From NCBI GenBank assembly GCA_026393985.1, contig JAPKZB010000069.1:1-52198 (forward strand): a stretch of DNA of 52,198 bases. The letters run 5' to 3'. Below are positions 9,522 through 18,790 of the stretch, in pieces; position 1 is the first letter of the stretch; each line of letters starts with the position of its first letter. The DNA is from Acidobacteriota bacterium (GTDB taxonomy: Bacteria > Acidobacteriota > Terriglobia > Bryobacterales > Bryobacteraceae). Both the position numbers and the translations under genes were made by a program. The notes beneath the pieces are model-generated. The model was not told where the DNA came from. It made no database searches and worked only from the letters and a program-made list of their open reading frames with translations.

Positions 9522-10562
9522 CTACGCCAGAGCAAAGTTCGCTTTCGGCCGCAGATCATGGCCCGCCGTGTGGCCGGCCAGCAGACGCGGGTAGGCCGCC
9601 GCCGCGATCATCGCCGCGTTGTCCGTCGACAGCTTCGGCGTGGGAAACGAGATCGCATACGGCAAACGCCGGGCCGCCGCCCGCAGCCCCGCGTTGCAGG
9701 CCACGCCCCCGGAGATGATCACGTTGGTCAGGTCCAGATCCTCAGCAAACACCCGCACCCGCGACAGCAGCTCATCAATCACCGTGGCCTGGAACGACGC
9801 AATCAGATCGAGCGTCGCCTGCGGCGTCGCGGCGCGCCATTGCTCGAGCGTCGGACGGACGAGAGCGCGGCGGGCTGCAATCTCGTCTCGCAGGTCCCGA
9901 GCTTCGGTCCACCGCAGCACGGCGGTCTTGATGCCGGAAAAGCTCAGGTCGAGCGCGTTGCCACTCATCTTGGCCCGGGTGAATTTCACCGCCTTCGGGT
10001 TGCCGTGGGGCGCCAACTGGTCGAGAATCGGGCCGCCCGGATAGGCGTAGCCGAGCAGCTTGGCGACTTTGTCGTAGGCTTCGCCGGCGGCATCGTCCCG
10101 GGTGCGGCTGAGCAGTTCGTAGCGGAAGTTGGACTCGCAGCGGTAGTAGTGCGTGTGGCCGCCGCTGACAATCAGCGCCAGCGCCGGTAACTCCGTTTGC
10201 GGATGCTCCAGCAGCACGGCATGGATATGGCCCTCCAAATGATTCACGGGAACAAGCGGCAGCCCCCGCACCAGCGCAAACGCCTTGGCAAAGGTGATGC
10301 CCACCAGGAGCGAGCCCACCAGGCCCGGGCCTTGCGTCACGGCAACCGCGTCAATCGGAACATTAGCCCGCCCTATCGCCTCCTCCACCACCGGGACGAT
10401 GACCCGCAGGTGTTCGCGCGAGGCCAACTCCGGCACCACCCCTCCGTAGCGCTCATGCGTTTCCACCTGCGACGCCACCACGGAGGACAAGACCTGGCGT
10501 CCGTCGCTCACCACGGCAGCCGCAGTTTCGTCACACGACGATTCCAGACCTAAAATATTCAT
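9522..10562 (-). CDS. tsaD: tRNA threonylcarbamoyladenosine transferase TsaD
   Basis: A 346-residue ASKHA-fold enzyme of the universal t6A pathway. It moves threonylcarbamoyl to A37 of ANN-decoding tRNAs together with TsaB and TsaE, which are not in this window. The start [18 protein letters not shown] is the family hallmark. The metal-binding NHLEGHIHA and the VSGGHTHYY segment follow, then [23 protein letters not shown] and the C-terminal STDNAAMIA. Length is normal. The ATG (complement of 10560-10562) abuts the GTG of queA on the other strand, so its promoter must lie inside queA. CATAAT at the complement of 10582-10587 is a candidate -10 box. It heads the minus-strand operon. Confidence 0.97.
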   Translation of the reverse strand: MNILGLESSCDETAAAVVSDGRQVLSSVVASQVETHERYGGVVPELASREHLRVIVPVVEEAIGRANVPIDAVAVTQGPGLVGSLLVGITFAKAFALVRGLPLVPVNHLEGHIHAVLLEHPQTELPALALIVSGGHTHYYRCESNFRYELLSRTRDDAAGEAYDKVAKLLGYAYPGGPILDQLAPHGNPKAVKFTRAKMSGNALDLSFSGIKTAVLRWTEARDLRDEIAARRALVRPTLEQWRAATPQATLDLIASFQATVIDELLSRVRVFAEDLDLTNVIISGGVACNAGLRAAARRLPYAISFPTPKLSTDNAAMIAAAAYPRLLAGHTAGHDLRPKANFALA

Positions 10563-10590
10563 GTGGACCTATCTTCCTTCCATTATGATT
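10549..10590. promoter_or_regulatory. Back-to-back promoters of tsaD and queA inside coding sequence
   Basis: There is no intergenic base between the two divergent genes. For queA, TAAAAT at 10551-10556 ends six bases before the GTG, the spacing expected for a -10 box of a leaderless transcript, and no Shine-Dalgarno sequence is visible. For tsaD, the complement of 10582-10587 reads CATAAT, followed by purine-rich GGAAGGAAG before the ATG. I see no convincing -35 elements. The two promoters would overlap each gene's first codons. This is read by eye and not measured. Confidence 0.4.
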
Positions 10591-11552
10591 TGCCGGAGGA
10601 GTTGATCGCGCAGGCGCCGCTCGCCGAACGGGACGGAGCGCGCATGCTGGTGATTGATCGCCAGAGCGGAACCTGGGCCGACCGCAAATTTCGGGACCTG
10701 CCAGGATACCTCCGGCCGACCGATTGCCTGGTCCTGAACGAGTCGAAGGTCTTCCCTTCCCGGCTGTTGGGCCACCGTCCGGGACGCACAGGCCGGATCG
10801 AAGTCTTTCTGGTCGAACCGGTCTCGGCCGAGGACCGCCGCTGGCGGGCTCTCGTACGGCCGGGCAAGAAGCTGCCCGTGGGCGAGCGGATTCTCTTCGG
10901 GCCGGACTTTGAAGCCACCGTGCTCGATCGCGAAGAGCACGGCCAGCGCATCCTCGAACTCCATGCCGCCGATGTCTGGGAGGCCATTCAAAAGCACGGT
11001 CACGTCCCGCTGCCTCCTTACATCGACCGGGCCGATGAGGCCGAGGACCGCGAGCGGTACCAGACCATCTACGCCCGTGAACGCGGCAGCGTCGCCGCGC
11101 CCACGGCCGGGCTGCACTTTACGCCCCGGGTGCTCGCCGAAATCAGCGCCAACGTGGCGCGGGTGACGCTGCACGTGGGCCTTGGCACCTTTCAACCGTT
11201 GCATTCCAGCACCGTCGAAGAAAACCGCCTGCACAAAGAACGTTTCTTCGTAAGCGACGAGGCCCGCGCGGCTATTAACGCCGCGCAGCGCGTGGTCGCC
11301 GCCGGCACCACCTCCGTGCGGACGCTCGAATCGGTGGACGAAAAGCAGGGCGAGACCGATATCTTCATCTACCCCGGCTACACCTTCAAACGCGTCGGGG
11401 CGATGCTGACCAACTTTCATCTCCCGCAGTCGAGCCTCCTGCTGCTCGTGTGCGCCTTCGGCGGCACCGAACTCATGCTCGAGGCCTATCGGCACGCCGT
11501 CAGGGAGCGCTACCGCTTCTTCAGCTACGGCGATTGTATGTTGATCCTATGA
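10563..11552 (+). CDS. queA: S-adenosylmethionine:tRNA ribosyltransferase-isomerase QueA
   Basis: A 329-residue enzyme that transfers the ribosyl part of SAM onto preQ1 in tRNA, forming epoxyqueuosine, late in queuosine synthesis. The N-terminus fits the family ([15 protein letters not shown], then [10 protein letters not shown]). The signatures [31 protein letters not shown] and the C-terminal [13 protein letters not shown] are present. The start is GTG at 10563, directly next to the tsaD ATG on the other strand. The stop overlaps the next gene's ATG by four bases (ATGA), so the peroxiredoxin is coupled to it. Confidence 0.97.
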   Translation: MDLSSFHYDLPEELIAQAPLAERDGARMLVIDRQSGTWADRKFRDLPGYLRPTDCLVLNESKVFPSRLLGHRPGRTGRIEVFLVEPVSAEDRRWRALVRPGKKLPVGERILFGPDFEATVLDREEHGQRILELHAADVWEAIQKHGHVPLPPYIDRADEAEDRERYQTIYARERGSVAAPTAGLHFTPRVLAEISANVARVTLHVGLGTFQPLHSSTVEENRLHKERFFVSDEARAAINAAQRVVAAGTTSVRTLESVDEKQGETDIFIYPGYTFKRVGAMLTNFHLPQSSLLLLVCAFGGTELMLEAYRHAVRERYRFFSYGDCMLIL

Positions 11553-12001
11553 TCTCCTGGCTGTTCTCCCACCCCTTACCCGCGGGCTCCCCCGCCCCCG
11601 ACTTCACGCTCAAGACCGCCCAAGGCGAAACGGTTACGCTTTCCGCCCTGCGCGGGCGCGAGGTCCTGCTCGTCTGGTACCCCGGTGACGACACGAGCGT
11701 CTGCACCCGGCAGTTGTGTGAGATTCGGGACTCCTGGGACGCCTTTGCCGGTATGGCGGTCTTCGGCGTGAACCCGCAGGGAGCGGCCAGCCACGAGAGA
11801 TTCGCGGCCAAATACCGGTTTCCCTTTCCGCTGCTCGTGGACCCAGGGCAGAAGGTCGGGCGACTGTATCATACGCATGGACTCATCGCCAAGCGGACGG
11901 TTTACCTGATCGGCGGGGACGGCCGGATCCTGTTTACCAAACGCGGTAAACCATCGGTCGAAGAGATTCTCACCCGCCGGCATAGCGGCCATGGGGGTTA
12001 G
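11549..12001 (+). CDS. Peroxiredoxin, PrxQ/BCP type
   Basis: A 150-residue thioredoxin-fold peroxidase that reduces hydroperoxides. The peroxidatic cysteine lies in DDTSVCTRQLCEIRD, and a second cysteine five residues later is the PrxQ/BCP resolving arrangement. PAPDFTLKTAQGE and the VLLVWYPGD strand are typical. It starts at ATG 11549 inside the queA stop, which excludes a longer upstream frame that would sit in queA. The last codons (HGG then TAG) fall inside a 53-base repeat shared with the 3' end of smc, so the C-terminus may have been altered by that duplication. Confidence 0.9.
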   Translation: MISWLFSHPLPAGSPAPDFTLKTAQGETVTLSALRGREVLLVWYPGDDTSVCTRQLCEIRDSWDAFAGMAVFGVNPQGAASHERFAAKYRFPFPLLVDPGQKVGRLYHTHGLIAKRTVYLIGGDGRILFTKRGKPSVEEILTRRHSGHGG

Positions 12002-12194
12002 ACCTTGGCCGCCGCCGCGCGGGGCTCGGGGGAGATGGGGGAATCAAAACCGAGTCAGGACACACCGGTCCCCGGCGGTTCACCGCGCAGACAGCGCTGG
12101 AGGAACCGCGGGGGCCGGGGCCTTACCCACCGGTCCGGCCAGCCATGGGGGTTAGGCCGTGGCTACCGCCGCGCGGGGCTCGGGGGAGAGGGGA
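11988..12194. repeat. Direct repeat joining the 3' ends of the peroxiredoxin and smc genes
   Basis: Bases 11988-12040 and 12142-12194 align over 53 bases with about 47 identities by hand (both begin GCCATGGGGGTTAG and share GCCGCGCGGGGCTCGGGGGAGA). The right copy encodes the last residues of Smc (SPEPRAAVATA) on the minus strand. The left copy covers the peroxiredoxin stop on the plus strand. The 101 bases between them show no gene. The left copy looks like a displaced duplicate of the smc 3' end. Confidence 0.8.
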
Positions 12195-15100
12195 GGAGCC
12201 TGGGGGCCAAAGCGTACGCTGACCAGCTGCGAAACGCCCGGCTCCTGCATGGTGACGCCGTACAAAGTTTGCGCGGCTTCCATGGTCCGTTTGTGATGGG
12301 TGATGACGACGAACTGCGTTTCGAGCGACATCTCCCTGATCAGCCGCGCCAGACGAACCGTGTTGGACTCATCAAGCGGTGCATCCACTTCGTCGAGCAC
12401 GCAGAACGGACTCGGCTGATACTTGAAGATAGCCATCAACAGCGCCATCGCCGTCAGCGACTTCTCTCCACCCGAAAGCAGCAGGACATTCTGCAGCCGC
12501 TTGCCGGGAGGCGAGGCGATAATCTCAATGCCGCTATCGCTGATGTTGGTTTCGTCGGTCAGACGCATCTCGGCCGCGCCGCCGCCGAATAACGTCGTGA
12601 ACATCTCTTTGAAGTTGGCGTTAACGGCGTGGAAGGCCTCGGCGAAGCGCTTGCGGGACTCGACGTCGATATCCTGAATGGCCTTCTCCGTATCGCGGAT
12701 CGAGTCGAGCAGATCCTGGCGCTGCTCGTTGAGGAAGGTGTAGCGGGTTTCGGCTTCGCGATGCTCTTCGAGCGCCTGCGGGTTCACCGGACCGAGCGAT
12801 TCGATGCGCTTGCGCACCTCCTGATACTTGACCTCGATTTCGGCCAGCGCGACTTCGTCGAGTTCCGGGTCGTCCGCTTTGGCGAGCTCGGCCAGCGGCA
12901 GGCCGAGTTCGTGCTGGCTCGTCTCTTCGAGATGCTTCAGGTCCGAGTGCAGGCGGACCAGCTCGATCTCAATCTGCGTGCGGCGCTCCTGGGCCACCTG
13001 GGCGCCGGAGCGGAGGGCCTTCAGGCTTTCGTCGAGCCCGGCCAACTGGGCGCGCATCTCGTGATCCTTGGCCGACTGCACGCGAACCTTGCCATCGAGC
13101 ACGGCAATCTCTTCGGCCGACCGGGCCACCAGCGCATCAAGCTCCATGTTGTCGTTCAGCAGCCGGGCGCGGTGCAGGCTCAGCCGCTCCATCTCTCCGG
13201 CCACCTCCTGCCGGCGCCGGGTCAGTTCCTGAATCTGCGCTTCGAGGCGCTGCTGGGCGTTCGATTCCGCCCGGCGGCGCTCGTCAAACGAGGTCAGCTC
13301 AATCCGGACATGGGAGTGGTCTTCGCTAGCCTTGTGAACCGATTCGCGCAGATACTCCAGTTGGTTACGGCCCTCTTCGAGCTTGGACTCCTGCTCCCGG
13401 CGGGCGGTCTCTTTGGTTTCAAGCAGCGCCTGCCGCTCCTCCCGCTGCGTCGCCGCGCGTTCGAGGTCCCGGCCCAGCCGTTCGAGCTCCATCTTCGAAG
13501 CCGACAAGCGCTGGTTGGCGCGCGTCGTCTCCTCGCCAAGCTTGCGCATCTCGTGGTCGAGAGCCAGCGCTTCGCGCTCCTCCTTCTGCTGCTTCTGACG
13601 GAGCATCTCCTGCTCTTCGTGCAGAGCGGCGATCTGCCGTTCGAGCTCTTCAAGCTGGCCGGTCGCACCTTCAAACTGACGCTGGCGCTGGGTGACGAGG
13701 CCCGTCAACTCCCGCAGCTCGCGCTTGAGAGCCAGCGGACCGGAGCCCGTCTTCCGACCGCCGGAGACAGCATGGCCGTGGTAGCAGACCCCATCGGGCA
13801 GCAGGAAGAAAACGTCCGGGTACTGCAGCGCCAGCCGCTGCGCGGCGGCCCGGTCCTGGACGAGATAGCAACGGGCCAAACGGGGCAAAAGTTCTGCGGG
13901 AGCCTTGGTGAGTCCGTTGGTCAGGTTGAGCATCTCGCTCAGGCGGCCGACAATCCCGGTTTCCGGGCCAATGGCCGGTTCCACCGGGGGCGCGCTGGCG
14001 TAGCGGTCGTTCTCTTCCGGATGAACAAGAAAGGTTGCGCGACCGTCGAAGTCGCTGCGCATGAAGTCGATGCCCTGCTCGGCCTGCTGCCAGTTCTTGA
14101 CGACCACGTACTCGAGCTCATCGTGGAGGAACTCTTCGGTGGCCTTTTCAAAGGCCGGCTGCACATCGACAAAGTCGGCCAGCACGCCGGCCGGCTTGAG
14201 GTCCTGCGCCTTGCCGCGTTCGATGGCGGTAAAGAGCGCCTTGACGGATTCCGTCGTATAAGCGCGGTGGGAGAGGATCTCCTGCAGCGAATCGCGGCGG
14301 GCTTTGAGGCGGCTCAGTTCGGCGCGGACCTGTTCGAGCTGCCGGCGGGTTTCGGCGATCTCCCCTTTGCGGGCGGCCAGCTCCTCTTCGACGCGCTTGC
14401 GTTGGTCGGTGATCGACTCAATCTCGGTCTGGCGATTGGCGAGGCGCCGGGAGAGGTCCTCTTTGGCCTGCGCAATGCGGGACAGGTCGGCCTGAGCAGC
14501 CTCGGCTTCACGGTTGGCGCGAGCGCGGTCGCGCTCGTTCGAGGCCAGATACTCCTCCACCTGAGCGAGTTGGTTGCGCAGGCTGGAGCTTTCCCCAAGC
14601 AGCCGGAGCACCTGCTGCCGGGCCGCTTCCATACCCTGCTCGCGGGACCGTAGTTGCCCCTGCAACTGGTCCCGCTCTTCGTTGCGCAGCCGGAGCCGCT
14701 CCCGCGCATCGTTTACCTGGCGCTCCAGCTCTTCCAGCTTCTGCCGGTGCGACTCCACCTCGGCCGACAAACCGGTCAGCCGCTGCTCGACGGCCTCAGC
14801 TTCCGCCTCGCCCTGGTTGAGCCGCTGCTCCATGCCGGCAATCTGCTGGGACTGCGAGGTGAGACGCCCGCGGGCCCGTTCGGCTTCGAGGTTCCGGTCG
14901 GCCAACTCCTGGCGCTGGGCCGTCAACTGCTCTTCGAGCGCGTAGCAGGCCTGCTGGAGTTCACCGTGCTGTGTCTCCTTTTCCTGCAAATCCTTGTGCA
15001 GCTCTTCGTAGTGGCCCGTGGCTTGGCTCAGCTCAATGGCCGCCTTCGAGGCATCGCTTTCAAGACGCTTGAACTTGCCGGCCAGCGACAGGCGGAGATT

Positions 15101-15814
15101 GCCCACCAACTCTTCGCGGAGCTCCTCATAGCGCTTGGCCTTCACGGCCTGCCGCTTGAGCGAGTTCACCTGGCGGCCCACCTCTTCAAGAATGTCAAAG
15201 ACGCGGGTGAGATTCTGCTTGGCGCCTTCGAGCTTGGCTTCAGCCAGGCGGCGCTTGGTTTTGAACTTGGTGATGCCGGCAGCCTCTTCAATGACGGCAC
15301 GGCGGTCAGCCGGGCGGCTCGACAGAATCTGTCCGATGCGGCCCTGCTCGATGATGGCGTAAGACTCCGGACCGAGGCCCGTACCCATGAAAATATCCTG
15401 AATGTCGCGCAGGCGCGCGGACTTCCCGTCAATCAGGTACTCGCTGTCGCCGGAACGGAACAGGCGGCGGGTGATGGTCAATTCCCGCCGCTTCTCCCCG
15501 GTGGAGACCACGGCGTCCACCGACGGCAGCGCCACCTCGCCCGACGAGGGATCAAACAACGTCAGCGTGACACTGGCCATGCCCATGGGCTTGCGGTCCC
15601 GGGTACCGGCGAAGATGACGTCTTCCATGCGAGCGCCGCGCAAAGTCTTGGCGGACTGTTCCCCGAGCACCCAATTTATGGCATCGCTGAGGTTCGATTT
15701 TCCACATCCGTTGGGTCCGACGACTGCGGCAATGCCGGAGCCGTTGAACCGCATTTCCGTCTTGTCAGCAAAAGACTTAAAGCCCTGCAGCTCGACGCGT
15801 TTCAGTTTTAACAA
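12152..15814 (-). CDS. smc: Chromosome segregation protein SMC
   Basis: A 1220-residue SMC ATPase that organises and segregates the chromosome together with ScpA and ScpB (not in the window). It has an N-terminal Walker A VGPNGCGKSN (32-41), a long coiled coil, a hinge near the middle, a second coiled coil, the signature LSGGEKS starting near residue 1113, and Walker B FCVLDEVDAPLDE near 1137-1149. I chose TTG at 15814, giving MLKLKRVELQGFKSFADK, because that is the family's normal N-terminus and AGGGG lies eight bases upstream. No ATG gives a comparable start. The tail is Pro-rich and lies in a duplicated segment. Confidence 0.97.
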   Translation of the reverse strand: MLKLKRVELQGFKSFADKTEMRFNGSGIAAVVGPNGCGKSNLSDAINWVLGEQSAKTLRGARMEDVIFAGTRDRKPMGMASVTLTLFDPSSGEVALPSVDAVVSTGEKRRELTITRRLFRSGDSEYLIDGKSARLRDIQDIFMGTGLGPESYAIIEQGRIGQILSSRPADRRAVIEEAAGITKFKTKRRLAEAKLEGAKQNLTRVFDILEEVGRQVNSLKRQAVKAKRYEELREELVGNLRLSLAGKFKRLESDASKAAIELSQATGHYEELHKDLQEKETQHGELQQACYALEEQLTAQRQELADRNLEAERARGRLTSQSQQIAGMEQRLNQGEAEAEAVEQRLTGLSAEVESHRQKLEELERQVNDARERLRLRNEERDQLQGQLRSREQGMEAARQQVLRLLGESSSLRNQLAQVEEYLASNERDRARANREAEAAQADLSRIAQAKEDLSRRLANRQTEIESITDQRKRVEEELAARKGEIAETRRQLEQVRAELSRLKARRDSLQEILSHRAYTTESVKALFTAIERGKAQDLKPAGVLADFVDVQPAFEKATEEFLHDELEYVVVKNWQQAEQGIDFMRSDFDGRATFLVHPEENDRYASAPPVEPAIGPETGIVGRLSEMLNLTNGLTKAPAELLPRLARCYLVQDRAAAQRLALQYPDVFFLLPDGVCYHGHAVSGGRKTGSGPLALKRELRELTGLVTQRQRQFEGATGQLEELERQIAALHEEQEMLRQKQQKEEREALALDHEMRKLGEETTRANQRLSASKMELERLGRDLERAATQREERQALLETKETARREQESKLEEGRNQLEYLRESVHKASEDHSHVRIELTSFDERRRAESNAQQRLEAQIQELTRRRQEVAGEMERLSLHRARLLNDNMELDALVARSAEEIAVLDGKVRVQSAKDHEMRAQLAGLDESLKALRSGAQVAQERRTQIEIELVRLHSDLKHLEETSQHELGLPLAELAKADDPELDEVALAEIEVKYQEVRKRIESLGPVNPQALEEHREAETRYTFLNEQRQDLLDSIRDTEKAIQDIDVESRKRFAEAFHAVNANFKEMFTTLFGGGAAEMRLTDETNISDSGIEIIASPPGKRLQNVLLLSGGEKSLTAMALLMAIFKYQPSPFCVLDEVDAPLDESNTVRLARLIREMSLETQFVVITHHKRTMEAAQTLYGVTMQEPGVSQLVSVRFGPQAPPLSPEPRAAVATA

Positions 15815-15844
15815 CGGATTAACCCCTACCGAAAATAGTCTCCA

Positions 15845-15864
15845 CCGCGATAGTCGTATCGCGG
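15845..15864. promoter_or_regulatory. Perfect inverted repeat upstream of smc
   Basis: CCGCGATA-GTCG-TATCGCGG is an exact 8-base inverted repeat with a 4-base centre. It lies 30 bases upstream of the smc TTG and within the divergent region shared with the SUMF1-hydrolase gene. No T-run follows in either direction, so it is not a typical terminator. It could be a regulator binding site or a leader hairpin in the smc transcript. No known regulator is recognised. Confidence 0.55.
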
Positions 15865-16021
15865 CGCTCGGGGGGGATACCAGTAGAGTACAGGGGTAGA
15901 AGCCAGAATGCAAGCACAATCGCCACAGCCGGCTGGGGTGACTGCAAAATCTTGTCTATATCTTGTGGGGCGGTGGCTTGTTGGACCCGGTCTGTACCGG
16001 CTGGTGATACGCTCTTGGGGT

Positions 16022-17605
16022 ATGCACAGACTCCTCCTGGCCAGCCTGTTTGCCGCCGCCGCCGCGGCGCAGGATCTCGTTCTGATTCCCTTGCGTCCCG
16101 GCACGCAGCCCTTTTGGCTCGGTAAAACAGAAGTAACCCAGGAGGGTTATCAGGCTATCACGGGGCAAAACCCTTCGCTCTACCCGGGATCCACGCGGCC
16201 GGTGGAGAACGTCTCCTGGTGGGACGCTATCCGCTACTGCAATCTGCGCAGCCAGAAGGAGGGACTCACCCCGGTCTATGATCTGCCGACGGGCCGGGCC
16301 AACCTGTCGGCCAATGGCTACCGTCTGCCGACCGAGGCCGAATGGAGCGCGGCCGCGGGCATCGAGCAGTCGCCCGGGCGCCTGGCCACGGGCGACACCA
16401 AAAGCGTCGAACGCCTGCGCGATCCGCTCGCGAAAGGCACGGCGCCGGTCGGCTCCTATCCGGCCAACCGGCTCGGCGTGCACGACCTGCTCGGCAACGT
16501 GTGGGAGTGGTGCCAGAACTGGTTCGACCCGGCGGCGCCGGACGCCACTCCCAGCCAGGGCGTGGAGCGGGCGCTGCGCGGCGGCAGTTTTCTCACGCCC
16601 GCCGCGGCCTGGACCAAGGGCTTCCGCTCGTCATTTCCGCCGGACCGCCGCAGCCGGTATACGGGCTTTCGCGTCGCCCGAAACGCGCCAGCGAACCCGC
16701 CGGCGGTTTTGCGGTCGGCTGCCGGGCTGCGGGAGAAGTGGCTGCAGGCGCTGGGGCAACCGGCCGGCCCGGCGCCGGCGCCGCGGTTTGAGCGCGTCGA
16801 AGCGTACCCGGGCGTCGAACTGGGCTACCTGCGCGTGGAGCAGGACTACGCGGAAAAGATTCTCGTCCTGCGCCCGGCCAACGCCGGCACGCGACCGCTG
16901 CCGGTGGTGATTGTGCCGTTCTACGACGTGGACGCCCCGGCGGGCCGCAACCTGGGCGGCCGCAACTTTGCCCCTCCCGGCGTGCGCAACTTCGCGCAGC
17001 ACGCCGTCGACCGCGGCTTCATGGCCGTGGCCATCCGCTGGTTCGGCGAGAGCTATGGCGAAAGCTACGCCGAGGCGGTGGCGAATCTGGCGCTGCGCCA
17101 TCCGGGCGTGACGGGGTTAGGCAAGTGGGTCTGGGACGCCCAGCGGCTGGTGGACTACCTGCACACGCGGCCGGATGTGGATCGCTCGCGCATTGCCATG
17201 ATGGGCCACTCGCTCGGCGGGAAGATGACGCTCTACGCGGCGGCTCTCGACCCGCGGATTCACGTGGCCGTGGCCTCCGAGCCCGGCATCGGCTTTGCGT
17301 TTTCCAATTACGAAGACTTCTGGTACTGGGGCGAGAAGATCCGGCAGCTGCCGCCCGGGACCGACCAGCACGAACTGCTCGGCCTGCTGGCGCCGCGGCC
17401 GTTCTTTCTGATCGCCGGCGATTCGGCCGACAACGACAAGGCTCTCGAGTTTCTCGCCGCGGCGCGTCCCTTATACGACGACCCGGCGCGCCTCGGTTTC
17501 TACAACCACCGCACTGGCCACTCGCCTACCGCCGAGGCCGTGGCGCAGGCGATGGAGTGGATTACGCGCTGGTTCGGCGCAGCGGCTGGAGCCGCCAGTA
17601 AGTAA
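16022..17605 (+). CDS. Secreted SUMF1-fold domain fused to an alpha/beta hydrolase
   Basis: A 527-residue two-domain protein. The leader is MHRLLLASLFAAAAAAQ. Residues about 18-220 form a formylglycine-generating-enzyme-like (SUMF1) domain: KTEVTQEGY, NVSWWDAIRYCN, YRLPTEAEW, LGNVWEWCQNW, ALRGGSF, GFRVAR. The catalytic cysteine pair of true sulfatase-activating enzymes near GFRCAR is not kept (Val instead), so this domain probably binds ligands and does not oxidise cysteine. Residues about 260-527 are a dienelactone-hydrolase-like fold with the elbow GHSLGG (Ser 397), an acid in AGDSAD (467) and His 500 in RTGHSP. The gene is divergent from smc. Its 3' end overlaps the convergent DUF418 gene by 44 bases. 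The substrate is unknown. Confidence 0.85.
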   Translation: MHRLLLASLFAAAAAAQDLVLIPLRPGTQPFWLGKTEVTQEGYQAITGQNPSLYPGSTRPVENVSWWDAIRYCNLRSQKEGLTPVYDLPTGRANLSANGYRLPTEAEWSAAAGIEQSPGRLATGDTKSVERLRDPLAKGTAPVGSYPANRLGVHDLLGNVWEWCQNWFDPAAPDATPSQGVERALRGGSFLTPAAAWTKGFRSSFPPDRRSRYTGFRVARNAPANPPAVLRSAAGLREKWLQALGQPAGPAPAPRFERVEAYPGVELGYLRVEQDYAEKILVLRPANAGTRPLPVVIVPFYDVDAPAGRNLGGRNFAPPGVRNFAQHAVDRGFMAVAIRWFGESYGESYAEAVANLALRHPGVTGLGKWVWDAQRLVDYLHTRPDVDRSRIAMMGHSLGGKMTLYAAALDPRIHVAVASEPGIGFAFSNYEDFWYWGEKIRQLPPGTDQHELLGLLAPRPFFLIAGDSADNDKALEFLAAARPLYDDPARLGFYNHRTGHSPTAEAVAQAMEWITRWFGAAAGAASK

Positions 17606-18761
17606 GCGAACGCCAGACCCATTCGGCCGGGCCGTAGCGGAAATACCGCAGCCAAAGCGGCGACCAGGCCAGATTGATCGCCCACATCCCCACGACCACC
17701 CAATAAAGTTCCGCCCGCTCCCAGCGGGCGAACTGACTGAAGCCTGGCCCGTCGAAAAAGAGCGTCATCAGCACCGAGGTGAGCAGGTAGTTCGAAAGGG
17801 CCAAACGGCCCACGGCGGCGAGCGGCTGCACGAACCAGCGGGCGTTGGCCTGGACAAGCAGCATGACGACACCAATGTAGCCGGCGGCGACGAGAAAGCG
17901 CCCCGGGTCCTGCGTGGAGGCGATGTACCGGAAGTATGCGGGGATGCCGAAGCCGGCGGCGTGCCACTGCGTTGCCGCCCAGGAGTTCAGCGGCAGGCCC
18001 AGGGCAAAACCTCCCACGGCCATGACGGCGTAAAACCGGGCGCTGCGCGCAGCGTCGAAGATACCCGCCCGGGCCAGGCCCAGTCCGAGAACGAACATTC
18101 CGAGCACATCGAGAAAAATGTACTGGAAGAACAGCGGCACCTGAAGTTCATAGGCGTCGCGGCTGCGCATCGCCAGCGACCCGGGATAGCTGCCCCGGTG
18201 CGTCCGAATCTGCTCCTCCACCACCTGCGGCGGAGGGGCGAAGAGCCGTTCGATCTGCGCCCAATCTGCCCCGCCCCCCTGCTGCATTTCGCGCATGGCG
18301 AAGGAGCCACCCAGGTTCCACAAAGAGTGCAGGACCAGAATGACGGCCCCGGCCCAGATCAGCTTCCGCGCCGGGAGCTGGCGCAACGGATAGAGCAGCA
18401 GGCCGATGACGCCGTAGGGGTAGAGAATATCGCCGGACCAGAGCAGGTGGGCGTGCAGCAAACCGATGACGATGAGCCACAGCGTGCGCCGGTAGTAGAG
18501 CTTGGCGCGGTCGGCCTCGGGAAGTCCCGCGAGAAACACGTCAAAACTGGCGGCGAACAGCATCGAGAAGATCGCCCGCATCTTGCCGTCCCAGAAGATC
18601 GTGGCGAGGTACCAGACGGTGAGGTTGGCGCCGGTCGCGCCGCCAGCCACGGTGGGATTCAGGTAGGCGGCAAAGGGCAGGCCGAACGAAACGATGTTCA
18701 GCAGCAGGATGCCGAGCAGGGCGAAGCCGCGGAGAACATCGAGCGAGAGAATGCGGCCCAT
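17562..18761 (-). CDS. DUF418 family multi-pass membrane protein
   Basis: A 399-residue membrane protein of the YeiB/DUF418 group. It opens with RILSLDVLRGFALLGILLLN, the family hallmark, and has about ten hydrophobic spans. The C-terminal DUF418 region includes RLALSNYLLTSVLM and the tail WSPLWLRYFRYGPAEWVWRS. The family's function is not established; relatives resemble acyltransferase-3 membrane proteins. It lies 29 bases downstream of the metallophosphoesterase gene on the same strand, so it is likely the last gene of the ABC exporter run. Its last 44 bases run into the convergent fusion gene. Confidence 0.88.
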   Translation of the reverse strand: MGRILSLDVLRGFALLGILLLNIVSFGLPFAAYLNPTVAGGATGANLTVWYLATIFWDGKMRAIFSMLFAASFDVFLAGLPEADRAKLYYRRTLWLIVIGLLHAHLLWSGDILYPYGVIGLLLYPLRQLPARKLIWAGAVILVLHSLWNLGGSFAMREMQQGGGADWAQIERLFAPPPQVVEEQIRTHRGSYPGSLAMRSRDAYELQVPLFFQYIFLDVLGMFVLGLGLARAGIFDAARSARFYAVMAVGGFALGLPLNSWAATQWHAAGFGIPAYFRYIASTQDPGRFLVAAGYIGVVMLLVQANARWFVQPLAAVGRLALSNYLLTSVLMTLFFDGPGFSQFARWERAELYWVVVGMWAINLAWSPLWLRYFRYGPAEWVWRSLTYWRLQPLRRTSA

Positions 18762-18790
18762 GGCCGCTCATGATACCAATCCCGCCCGCT

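Noticed and set aside
16022-16690. Possible activator of the sulfatase at 37766 (formylglycine-generating enzyme).
   Set aside because: The catalytic cysteine near the GFRCAR position is replaced by Val, so sulfatase activation is unlikely.
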